This document shows, one piece after another, positions 42,955 through 49,650 of a stretch of 64,000 nucleotides of DNA. Position numbers and translations under genes: made by a program. The notes under the pieces were generated by a model. The model worked only from the letters and a program-made list of their open reading frames with translations. It did not search any database and was not told where the DNA came from. Numbering within the stretch: position 1 is the first letter of the stretch; every line of letters starts with the position of its first letter. Origin of the DNA: Cryobacterium glucosi (GTDB lineage Bacteria > Actinomycetota > Actinomycetes > Actinomycetales > Microbacteriaceae); contig NZ_SOFS01000017.1 in assembly GCF_004402235.1 (NCBI RefSeq), positions 1-64,000 on the forward strand. Reading direction: 5' to 3'.

Positions 42955-43967
42955 TGGCCTCCCTCATCGCTGGTGGCGTGAGCGCGCTCCTCTGGCTGGC
43001 CACCCTGTTCTGCCTCCCATCCGTCGTGCGGGGCCGTCGGCGCCTGCTGTTCTCGTTTCTTGCGGTGTTCGCGCTGACGATGTCGCTGCAGACCGATCTT
43101 GTCTTCGACGTGCTCGATGCCGCTCTCGGCGGCGTGAACGTGACGTATTACCTTTTCCACGTCACTGCGGTCATCGCTGTAGCGCTTCTCAACGAACTCG
43201 TGCGGGCCGCATCGTCGGTGCAACCCGGTGGGTGGCGGATCAAACCGATCTCTGCGATCTTCCCGGGGGTGGTCATTCTCATTCAGTCAGTGTTGTTCTT
43301 CGGGGCCGATTGGCGACTGATGCCGGACATCCGCTTTCTTGATCGGTGGGACTACACGGCGTATGCGGCGACCACTTGGGTAGCCCTGGCGTATTTCTCG
43401 GTCACGGTGGCGGCAGCATGTCTCTCGGACCGGCGAAGGCAGCGACGACGACTGACCCGGGTCTCACTCGGCTTCGTCGTTGTCGGCTGCGCCGGTGTGA
43501 TCGTGTACGCCGTCGTCAGCCTCCTCAATGCGGTCATGGCGAACGTCAGCCACAATGCTGACTTCGCGACCGGGACTGGCGGCGTCTACTATGCGGCGCT
43601 ATTGATCGCGCCCTCGTGCCTGGCCGTTGGATTCGGCCTCACGGCGGCGGTTGACGGCGTCATGCGAGTCCAACGGGAAGTCCAGGTTCGCGTACTCCTG
43701 GTGCGGCTCGCACCTCTCTGGGAGCGGCTGTTATCCGAGTCGCCTGAACTCAGCCTCGACGTTCCTGAAACGAAGATCCACTTGGTTCTGACCCGCGGCG
43801 CCGCTGCGCGACTCTACCGTCGCTATGTCGAGGTCCGTGATTGCCTCCTGCTGTATCCTCAGGAAATATCGCAGTCGGACCAGGCGCTGTTGGCTACGGC
43901 GGAGCACCTCGCTTCCCCGGCTGGTCCTCGAGTGTTGCCCATTGTGACTGTGGAGGGTCAGCCGTGA
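42954..43967 (+). CDS. multi-pass membrane protein, MAB_1171c-like
   Basis: A 337-residue protein with about seven hydrophobic segments in the first 240 residues (for example LIAGGVSALLWLATLFCLP, FLAVFALTMSLQTDLVF and VSLGFVVVGCAGVIVYAVVSLLNAVM) and a ~100-residue soluble C-terminus (LWERLLSESPEL...RLYRRYVEVRDCLLLY...QALLATAEHLASP). This pattern matches actinobacterial proteins named MAB_1171c-type putative transporters, which tend to occur beside XRE and ImmA-like genes. Start overlaps the peptidase stop. A membrane sensor role is inferred. Confidence 0.72.
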   Translation: MASLIAGGVSALLWLATLFCLPSVVRGRRRLLFSFLAVFALTMSLQTDLVFDVLDAALGGVNVTYYLFHVTAVIAVALLNELVRAASSVQPGGWRIKPISAIFPGVVILIQSVLFFGADWRLMPDIRFLDRWDYTAYAATTWVALAYFSVTVAAACLSDRRRQRRRLTRVSLGFVVVGCAGVIVYAVVSLLNAVMANVSHNADFATGTGGVYYAALLIAPSCLAVGFGLTAAVDGVMRVQREVQVRVLLVRLAPLWERLLSESPELSLDVPETKIHLVLTRGAAARLYRRYVEVRDCLLLYPQEISQSDQALLATAEHLASPAGPRVLPIVTVEGQP

Positions 43968-43998
43968 TGCGACGAGACGTAGCAGGGGCGGCGCGCCG

Positions 43999-44454
43999 AT
44001 GAAGAGGGGAACGCCTGACGTGAACGGCAAGACTCCCCCGACCGCCCAGCGTCTCAGTGCGCAAATGGAACTGGCGAGGAAGCTCAACCTCTTGCTCGAC
44101 GTCGTCGTCGCCGAGGGGAATACCCCGTATACCTACCGCGAGATAGCCGAGGGCCTGCGGGACAGGTCGCTTTCCCTCTCCCGAGCCCGGTGGGCATATA
44201 TGATCGCGGGGACCGGCCCGCTCGTGACCGACGAGAAACTCCTGACCGGAATTGCCGAATTCTTCCGGATCCCACCGGCCTACCTCCTGGGTTCCGACGA
44301 CGATATCCCCGTCCGCGTGGACGCCCAACTCGCCTTTGTCAAGAGGCTCCGCGCACAACGCGTCGTGAATTTCGCCGCGAGGACTCTGGGCGATGTCTCC
44401 CCGGAAACTCTGCGCACCATCACCCAACTTCTGGAAGAGGACACACTCGAATGA
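43999..44454 (+). CDS. XRE-family transcriptional regulator
   Basis: A 151-residue (or 144 from GTG 44020) helix-turn-helix protein. The DNA-binding region is NTPYTYREIAEGLRDRSLSLSRARWAYMIAGTGPLVTDEKLLTGIAEFFRIPPAYLLG, an XRE fold with a longer turn than lambda-type repressors. The remaining C-terminal 45 residues are helical (VDAQLAFVKRLRAQRVVNF, then ARTLG). GTG 44020 has the better ribosome site (AGAGGGGA); ATG 43999 has GCAGGGGC. The stop overlaps the ATG of the nucleotidase gene. Probable regulator of this operon and substrate of the ImmA-like peptidase. Confidence 0.78.
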   Translation: MKRGTPDVNGKTPPTAQRLSAQMELARKLNLLLDVVVAEGNTPYTYREIAEGLRDRSLSLSRARWAYMIAGTGPLVTDEKLLTGIAEFFRIPPAYLLGSDDDIPVRVDAQLAFVKRLRAQRVVNFAARTLGDVSPETLRTITQLLEEDTLE

Positions 44455-45128
44455 TTCCGAACGCACTTGTGGCTCCCGCCGATCTGACTGCAGCGCTTGA
44501 TCGGTTCCGGGCCGCGCACGGCCGCGCCCCGCGTCTCGGGGTTGACCTTGATGCGACGACCGCTGACACGGTCGGTGGTCTCCGAACCTGGATGGGGGAG
44601 AAGCTCTCGATCCCCCTGGCTGAACGGTCCACGCGATTCCCCGACCTCGACCAGTACGCCATGTGGATCGGCGACGACGCGTGGTTCGTCGATATGCCGG
44701 ACTTCCTCAGTCATTTTGGTCATGCCGAACGCCACGGCTTCTACCTGGGCCTCGCCGTGTTCGACGAGGCTCTCGTGACGCTTCTCGCCCTTGAGGCTGC
44801 CGGATGCGAGCTTGTCGCCGTCACGGCCAGGAGCGACGAGTTCAACTCCGATACGCGGGAGTGGATCGCGTCGAACGGACTGCCCCTGGCCACGGTCGTG
44901 CATTCGGGCTTCGACAAGCACGCGCTCGAGGGGATCGACCTGTTCGTCGACGACGCCCCGCCCGTCGTGACCGGTCTGCTGAAGGCCGGACGTAGCGTTG
45001 TCGTTTTCGACCAGAGTTATAACCGTGCGATTCCGGAGCACGACCGCGGAACCCGGGCGACCGGCTGGGGCGCACCCATGCTCGCGGCCGTGACCCGCCT
45101 GCTGACCGCGCAGGCCGCGGTCGACTAG
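44451..45128 (+). CDS. HAD-superfamily 5'-nucleotidase (NT5C-like)
   Basis: A 225-residue HAD phosphatase. Motif I is LGVDLDATTAD (DxDxT, about residues 26-36), motif II is VAVTARSD and the late acidic motif is IDLFVDDAPPVV, the pattern of 5'(3')-deoxyribonucleotidases (NT5C). It overlaps the XRE gene by 4 bp, so it belongs to the same translationally coupled operon. It could remove nucleoside monophosphates or another phosphorylated metabolite; why it is coupled to a peptidase-repressor pair is unknown. Confidence 0.78.
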   Translation: MIPNALVAPADLTAALDRFRAAHGRAPRLGVDLDATTADTVGGLRTWMGEKLSIPLAERSTRFPDLDQYAMWIGDDAWFVDMPDFLSHFGHAERHGFYLGLAVFDEALVTLLALEAAGCELVAVTARSDEFNSDTREWIASNGLPLATVVHSGFDKHALEGIDLFVDDAPPVVTGLLKAGRSVVVFDQSYNRAIPEHDRGTRATGWGAPMLAAVTRLLTAQAAVD

Positions 45129-45218
45129 CATCCATCCGGCCCGGCCGATCGGTACCGGCGCCGGAGGTCGGCGTGCGCGCCGAGCGTGGTCGCCACGCGG
45201 GAGGCGGTGTTCGTGGGC

Positions 45219-45605
45219 TCAGCTGAGGCTGGCCAGGACGAGGGCGAGGGCGGCGGGGAAGAACTGGAGTGCGGCCGCGCGTCGGTAGGAGGGTCCCGTT
45301 GAAGCGAGGACGACGCCGGCAACCGACATGCAGGCGGTTCCGAAGATGACGGCCGTCTTGCCCGCGGTGAACGCGGAACCGGACTGCGCGAGCAGCACGA
45401 CGCCGACGAGCACCCCGACCGCGAGGGCGAGGTTGTAGAAGCCCTGGTTGTACGCCATCGTGCGGATCGTCGCCGCTTCGTCCCTGGATGCGATCCCGAA
45501 CCGCCCGTAGACAGAGGGGCGCATCCAGAGCACGCTCTCGAAGAGGAAGAAGACCACGTGCAGGAGTGCGGCGATGGTGGCGACGATTTGGGCGGCGATG
45601 AGCAT
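45219..45605 (-). CDS. DUF1304 family membrane protein
   Basis: A 128-residue, four-helix membrane protein. IAALLHVVFFLFESVLWMRPSVYGRFGI and MAYNQGFYNLALAVGVLVGVVLL are diagnostic for DUF1304. The ATG at 45605 has GGAGG 5 bases upstream. Single-gene unit between the nucleotidase and GGDEF genes. Function unknown. Confidence 0.87.
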   Translation of the reverse strand: MLIAAQIVATIAALLHVVFFLFESVLWMRPSVYGRFGIASRDEAATIRTMAYNQGFYNLALAVGVLVGVVLLAQSGSAFTAGKTAVIFGTACMSVAGVVLASTGPSYRRAAALQFFPAALALVLASLS

Positions 45606-45767
45606 GGGTTCCTCCGGAATATTGTGAACCAATCGGTACGGAATCCATCTTGCCGTATCCGGGGCTCGGGCGCGACCACAGCAAACGACGGCCACCGGGG
45701 CGCTGAACAGACGGCAAACAGCGCCAGTTTTGACGTCCACGAGCCGTCGACGCCGTCATGATCAATC

Positions 45768-46751
45768 ATGCGATCACTTTTCGACTCCTGGACCGGCCCC
45801 CATGCGGGTGATCGTGTGGTCTGCCTCACCGACCTCGCCACGGATGCGCAGCTCGTCTCCGCGAGCACCCCGGTGTCCGAGATCGACAGGATCTTCCGGT
45901 CCGAACGGCAGCTTCGATCCGTCGTCGTCCAGGAGGGTGAGCTCTTCTCTCTGCTCTCCCGCGATCAGGTCGAGTACACCCTGACCGGTCGGCTGGGTTA
46001 CGGCCGCGGGCTGCACAGCAGGTCGACAGCGGCCCAGCTCGTTCCGGAGCGGTCGCTTGCACTCGACGGGGGCATGAACCTCGCCCAGGCGGCTCAACGC
46101 ATCCTGGCCCTGCCCGAAGACGTCCGCTACCGCGACGTGCTCGTGCTCACCGACAACGGCCCGAGGGTCGTGTCGGTGTCCCAGATCTTTCAGCAGCTCT
46201 CCGCCGACTTCCGTTACGCCGCCCTGCACGATTCCCTGACCGGGCTGCCCAATCGCCGCCAGCTCGAGGAACGCGCGGGTGCGATCCTCGAGGGCAACGG
46301 GGACGTCGCCGGCGTGGCCGCGCTGTACATCGACCTTGACGGTTTCAAGGCCGTCAATGACAGTTATGGCCACCGGGTGGGCGACCAGGTGCTCGTCGGC
46401 TTCGCCGCTCGCCTGCGGGAGCATTCTCGTCCCGAAGACATCCTCGGTCGCCTGGGCGGGGATGAATTCGTCGTGCTCCTCGACAGCGTCACGAAGGCCC
46501 AGGCCGCTTCGTTCGCTGAACGCATCCAATTGAGTGCAGCCAGTCCCTTCGTGTGCGAGGGGCGGCGCCTGCGCGTCTCCGCGACGATCGGGATCGCGAT
46601 GGCGGAGGACACGGGGGAGTCCAGCGATCTGACCCGCCTCGAGGTGCTCCTCAGGAATGCCGACGACGCCATGCGGGCACAGAAACAGGCGGGCACCCGG
46701 CCGGCGAGGTCAGCCATTCGCGGTGGTCCGGCCTCGCCGAAGAGGTCCTGA
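45768..46751 (+). CDS. GGDEF diguanylate cyclase with N-terminal CBS-like region
   Basis: A 327-residue protein. Residues 1-145 look like a CBS-type pair (VSEIDRIFRSERQLRSVVVQEGELFSLLSRDQVE; YRDVLVLTDNGPRVVSVSQIF). The GGDEF domain starts at HDSLTGLPNRR (about 154) and has the exact GGDEF active site at 230-234 with a product-inhibition RxxD motif (RPED, 221-224) five residues before. It should be a cytoplasmic, feedback-inhibited c-di-GMP synthase whose input is a small ligand, perhaps a nucleotide. It has no EAL domain. Confidence 0.9.
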   Translation: MRSLFDSWTGPHAGDRVVCLTDLATDAQLVSASTPVSEIDRIFRSERQLRSVVVQEGELFSLLSRDQVEYTLTGRLGYGRGLHSRSTAAQLVPERSLALDGGMNLAQAAQRILALPEDVRYRDVLVLTDNGPRVVSVSQIFQQLSADFRYAALHDSLTGLPNRRQLEERAGAILEGNGDVAGVAALYIDLDGFKAVNDSYGHRVGDQVLVGFAARLREHSRPEDILGRLGGDEFVVLLDSVTKAQAASFAERIQLSAASPFVCEGRRLRVSATIGIAMAEDTGESSDLTRLEVLLRNADDAMRAQKQAGTRPARSAIRGGPASPKRS

Positions 46752-46798
46752 CCGCGCAAACAACCCTGACCACGCAAACAACGGGGGATCGCCGGCAG

Positions 46799-47128
46799 TC
46801 AGCCGATGCGGGCGACCGTGACCGCGATCTCGGAGATGACCGGGTCTCCGGCGTGACGGAAGTGCTCGGCGATGGCATCGTGAACGCGGCGGCAGACATC
46901 CGGTGCCGCATGATCGGGGGCGACGCCGATGTTCGCGGCGATCGAGAGTCCGCCGGACCGCTCGACGACGACGATCGGATTCGGCGCAGCCACGCTCGGG
47001 ATCAGCGCGGCGACGACTGAGGCCACGACCGTGGTCAGGAGCGGGCCGGCCGGGTAGAGGGCGTCGACGCCCGGGACCGCGAGAATGTAGTCGTCGAGTT
47101 CTCCGGCAGCGACAGCGGACTCACTCAT
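46799..47128 (-). CDS. small Asp23/Gls24-related protein
   Basis: A 109-residue acidic protein in the operon of an ECF sigma factor and an Asp23 protein. Its middle (NPIVVVERSGGLSIAANIGVAP) and C-terminus (RRVHDAIAEHFRHAGDPVISEIAVTVARI) follow the strand-helix-strand pattern of Asp23/Gls24 domains, but it is short and divergent. It overlaps the preceding Asp23 gene by 8 bp. Role presumably in envelope stress. Confidence 0.7.
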   Translation of the reverse strand: MSESAVAAGELDDYILAVPGVDALYPAGPLLTTVVASVVAALIPSVAAPNPIVVVERSGGLSIAANIGVAPDHAAPDVCRRVHDAIAEHFRHAGDPVISEIAVTVARIG

Positions 47129-47780
47129 CGGCTTCTCCTTCGGAGCTCGGCGGGGGTGTCGTGAGGTACAGGTCGGTGACCGTGATGTCGACGGCGGCGA
47201 TCGACAGTTCCGTCTGCTGCACGAGCACGGCGTGGACCGCCGCGCGCAGGCGTGAGGTGAGGGCCGTGATGCTCTCGCCGGTATTCATCCCGTCGGCCCC
47301 GACCGACACCTCGAGGCGCACCGTGATCTGCGCTCCCGGCTCGGTGACGTCGCCGTCGAGACGGCAGCGACTGATCAGGATGCCGTCTATCCCGTCCCCC
47401 GCCGTGCGCAGGACACCGATGACCGCGCCTTCGGTCAGCGCCAGCCGGGCGACCGGCGAGTCGGACGTGAGCGGGATCCGCCGACCCGCCCGGGTCTCGA
47501 GCCGGATGCTGTCGATGATGGTCGCGACCCAGCCGTCAGTCCCAGCCGACTCCCGGTCCACGGCGGCCGAGTCGACCCGGCGCAACGCCGCACGGAGCCG
47601 CTCGAGGCGGGTGAGTGCCGTTGTGCACGCCGGGGAGTCGTCGATGCTCGAGTCGCTCGGGGTGCGGCCGCGGTCGAGGTAGTCGTTGAGGTCCTCGATC
47701 GTGTGCCCGGACAGGCGGGCCTGCTCCTCGGCCAGCTCTTCGGGGTCGAAAGCCACAAAGGGGATGTCTGGGGCGTTCAT
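47121..47780 (-). CDS. Asp23/Gls24-family envelope stress protein with N-terminal zinc-finger-like segment absent
   Basis: A 219-residue protein. The N-terminal ~90 residues (EELAEEQARLSGHTIEDLNDYLDRGRTP, then ...CTTALTRLERLRAALRRVD) form a helical region as in anti-sigma or regulatory partners encoded next to sigma genes, but no HxxxCxxC motif is seen. The C-terminal half has Asp23-like strands (AQITVRLEVSVGADGMNTGESITALTSRLRAAVHAVLVQQTELSIAAVDITVTDL). It overlaps the sigma gene by 4 bp and may modulate it. The call rests on fold pattern and position. Confidence 0.7.
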   Translation of the reverse strand: MNAPDIPFVAFDPEELAEEQARLSGHTIEDLNDYLDRGRTPSDSSIDDSPACTTALTRLERLRAALRRVDSAAVDRESAGTDGWVATIIDSIRLETRAGRRIPLTSDSPVARLALTEGAVIGVLRTAGDGIDGILISRCRLDGDVTEPGAQITVRLEVSVGADGMNTGESITALTSRLRAAVHAVLVQQTELSIAAVDITVTDLYLTTPPPSSEGEADE

Positions 47781-48352
47781 CGCCAGTCCTCCAATTCCCG
47801 CAGCAGGGTTTTTCGGGCGCGTGCCAACAAGCCTCGCACGGTCGACACGGGCAGGTCGAGTTCTTCGGCGATATCGGTGTAGCTGTATTCGCCGAGTTCC
47901 CGCAGGGTCCAGCAGCGCCGCTGGTCGTCCGGCAGCTCCGCGAGGCACCGCGCGAGCGCCTCGGCTTGTTCCTGCGTCTCGGCGACGTGGTGCGGTGTGA
48001 GCGCCGCCGGAGCTGCGGCATCCGTTTCGGTGATGTCGGCGTGGTCGCGGCGGGCGCGAACCCGGTCGATGCTCTTGCGACCGCAGATCCGCATCAGCCA
48101 GCTCTTCACCGCGGCGCCGTTTTCGAGGGTCGGCAGTTGCCGCCAGGCCGTGATGAACGACTCCTGCACCACATCGTCGGTCTCGTCGTTCGAACCCAGG
48201 ATCCGGGTCGCGTGCACGCGCATCAGCGGGCCGTGGCGACGGACGAGAACCTCGAAGGCGCGAACATCTCCGTCGGCCGCGCGGTCGGCGAGCAGGGCGT
48301 CGGATGCCGCGTCGAGAGCGGACGGGACGGCGAGCCTCGTAACGGTGGTCAT
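47777..48352 (-). CDS. ECF-type RNA polymerase sigma factor
   Basis: A 191-residue sigma-70 family protein with only regions 2 and 4. Region 2 is FEVLVRRHGPLMRVHATRILGSNDETDDVVQESFITAWRQLP and region 4 is LPDDQRRCWTLRELGEYSYTDIAEELDLPVSTVRGLLARARKTL. The ATG at 48352 has GGAAGGA upstream, with an in-frame GTG just before it. It heads a three-gene operon with two Asp23-like genes and diverges from the Asp23-CsbD gene, which it probably transcribes. No classic zinc anti-sigma factor is present. Confidence 0.9.
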   Translation of the reverse strand: MTTVTRLAVPSALDAASDALLADRAADGDVRAFEVLVRRHGPLMRVHATRILGSNDETDDVVQESFITAWRQLPTLENGAAVKSWLMRICGRKSIDRVRARRDHADITETDAAAPAALTPHHVAETQEQAEALARCLAELPDDQRRCWTLRELGEYSYTDIAEELDLPVSTVRGLLARARKTLLRELEDWR

Positions 48353-48486
48353 CACGTCCTTCCCGAATCGCCCGGTGGTGCGCCAAATAAATTTTCGATC
48401 TCCGCGTGACGAACCTGTGGCGGCCTACGTCATATCAGTGACGATCATCACGATCATCGCCCATCGACAACGAAAGAATACCCATC

Positions 48487-49143
48487 ATGCCGCTTTCCCG
48501 TGCTCTCCGCGGTATTTCCGATCGCGACTCGTCCGGCGGTGTCTCCGGCGGCGATTCGCCCGGCGGACAGACCGTCATCAGCGACAGCGTTGTCGCCAAG
48601 GTCGCGGGCGTCGCCGCCCGTGGCGTGACCGGGGTGCACTCCCTCGGCAGCGCTCCCGTCCGGGCCTTCGGCGCCATTCGCGAGGCCCTGAGCGGAACGG
48701 ACCTGAGCCAAGGCGTGAGCGTCACGGTGGGTGACACGGACGTGGTCGTCGACATCGTGATAGTGGCCGAGTACCCGGTTCCGGTGCACCAGATCGCCGC
48801 CGAGGTGCGGGCGAGCATCACGCGGGCGATCGAGGACTTCGTCGGCCTCGGCGTGTCGGCGGTGAACGTCACGATCAATGACGTGTATCACCCCTCAGAA
48901 GACGACCAGACTTCCCGCGCAACCGCGTCGGGCATCCCCAGAGAAACACCGACAGAAAGTGAAAACACGATGAGCGCATCGGACAAGATCAAGAACGCGG
49001 CCGAAGACCTCAAGGGCAAGGCCAACGAGGCCGTCGGCAAGGCTACCAACGACGACTCCAAGGTCGCGGAGGGGCGTGCGGAGCAGGCATCCGCGAGCGC
49101 CAAGAAGGCCGGCGAGAACATCAAGGACGTCTTCAAGGACTAG
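48487..49143 (+). CDS. Asp23/Gls24 domain fused to a CsbD-like domain
   Basis: A single 218-residue frame. Residues 25-140 are an Asp23/Gls24 domain (GGQTVISDSVVAKVAGVAARGVTGVHSLG; GVSVTVGDTDVVVDIVIVAEYPVPVHQIAAEVRASITRAIEDFVGLGVSAVNVTINDV). Residues 162-218 are a complete CsbD-like general-stress domain (MSASDKIKNAAEDLKGKANE, then AVGKATNDDSKVAEGRAEQ). No stop codon separates them; a GAAAGTGA upstream of Met162 could serve a second start, so either a fusion or a nested separate CsbD protein is made. It faces the ECF sigma operon. Confidence 0.8.
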   Translation: MPLSRALRGISDRDSSGGVSGGDSPGGQTVISDSVVAKVAGVAARGVTGVHSLGSAPVRAFGAIREALSGTDLSQGVSVTVGDTDVVVDIVIVAEYPVPVHQIAAEVRASITRAIEDFVGLGVSAVNVTINDVYHPSEDDQTSRATASGIPRETPTESENTMSASDKIKNAAEDLKGKANEAVGKATNDDSKVAEGRAEQASASAKKAGENIKDVFKD

Positions 49144-49250
49144 ACCTCTCCCGGCGCGGCGGGCCCCGGCCTGCCGCGCCGACGTCGTTTCACCGCCAGA
49201 CCGTTTCAAAATCCGCAACCACGCGTGACCAATACAGAAAAGAGCACCCC

Positions 49251-49517
49251 ATGGGCTTCTTCGGCTTCCTTCTCCTCGGCCTGATCGCCGGGGCCATCGC
49301 CAAACTCATCCTCCCCGGCCAGCAGGGCGGCGGATGGTTCGTGACACTGCTCCTCGGCGTCGTCGGCGCACTCCTCGGTGGGTTCCTCGGCGGCATCCTG
49401 TTCAACGCTCCGCTGCAGGACTTCTTCTCACTGCAGACCTGGCTTCTCGCCATCGGCGGCTCCATCGTCGTCCTCCTGATCTACGGACTCGCAACGGGTC
49501 GCCGCCGCGCAGCCTAG
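49251..49517 (+). CDS. GlsB/YeaQ/YmgE stress response membrane protein
   Basis: An 88-residue protein of the transglycosylase-associated/GlsB family with three hydrophobic helices (GFLLLGLIAGAIAKLILPG; FVTLLLGVVGALLGGFLGGILF; TWLLAIGGSIVVLLIYGLATG). Gly-rich helices and the ILPGQQGGG turn are diagnostic. It follows the Asp23-CsbD gene on the same strand and is probably the membrane partner of the Asp23 proteins, as AmaP/GlsB in Firmicutes. Confidence 0.9.
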   Translation: MGFFGFLLLGLIAGAIAKLILPGQQGGGWFVTLLLGVVGALLGGFLGGILFNAPLQDFFSLQTWLLAIGGSIVVLLIYGLATGRRRAA

Positions 49518-49556
49518 GCATCCGGTCTACCCCCCATTCTGGTGGGGCGCCGCGCA

Positions 49557-49639
49557 TTGACAGGGCCGAGAGGTCACCCCTTAATGGGATTCCGGCGCCC
49601 TAACCCGACTGTCTTCCGCGCCATCCCGGCGCGGAAGAC
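49557..49639 (+). promoter_or_regulatory. promoter and leader stem-loop of the deacetylase gene
   Basis: TTGACA (49557-49562) is followed 18 bp later by TTAATG (49581-49586). Downstream GTCTTCCGCGCC (49611-49622) and GGCGCGGAAGAC (49628-49639) form a perfect 12-bp stem with a 5-base loop that ends 11 bp before the start codon. The hairpin could be a terminator for GlsB or a leader structure limiting translation of the deacetylase. Confidence 0.5.
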
Positions 49640-49650
49640 AGGGGCCCAGA

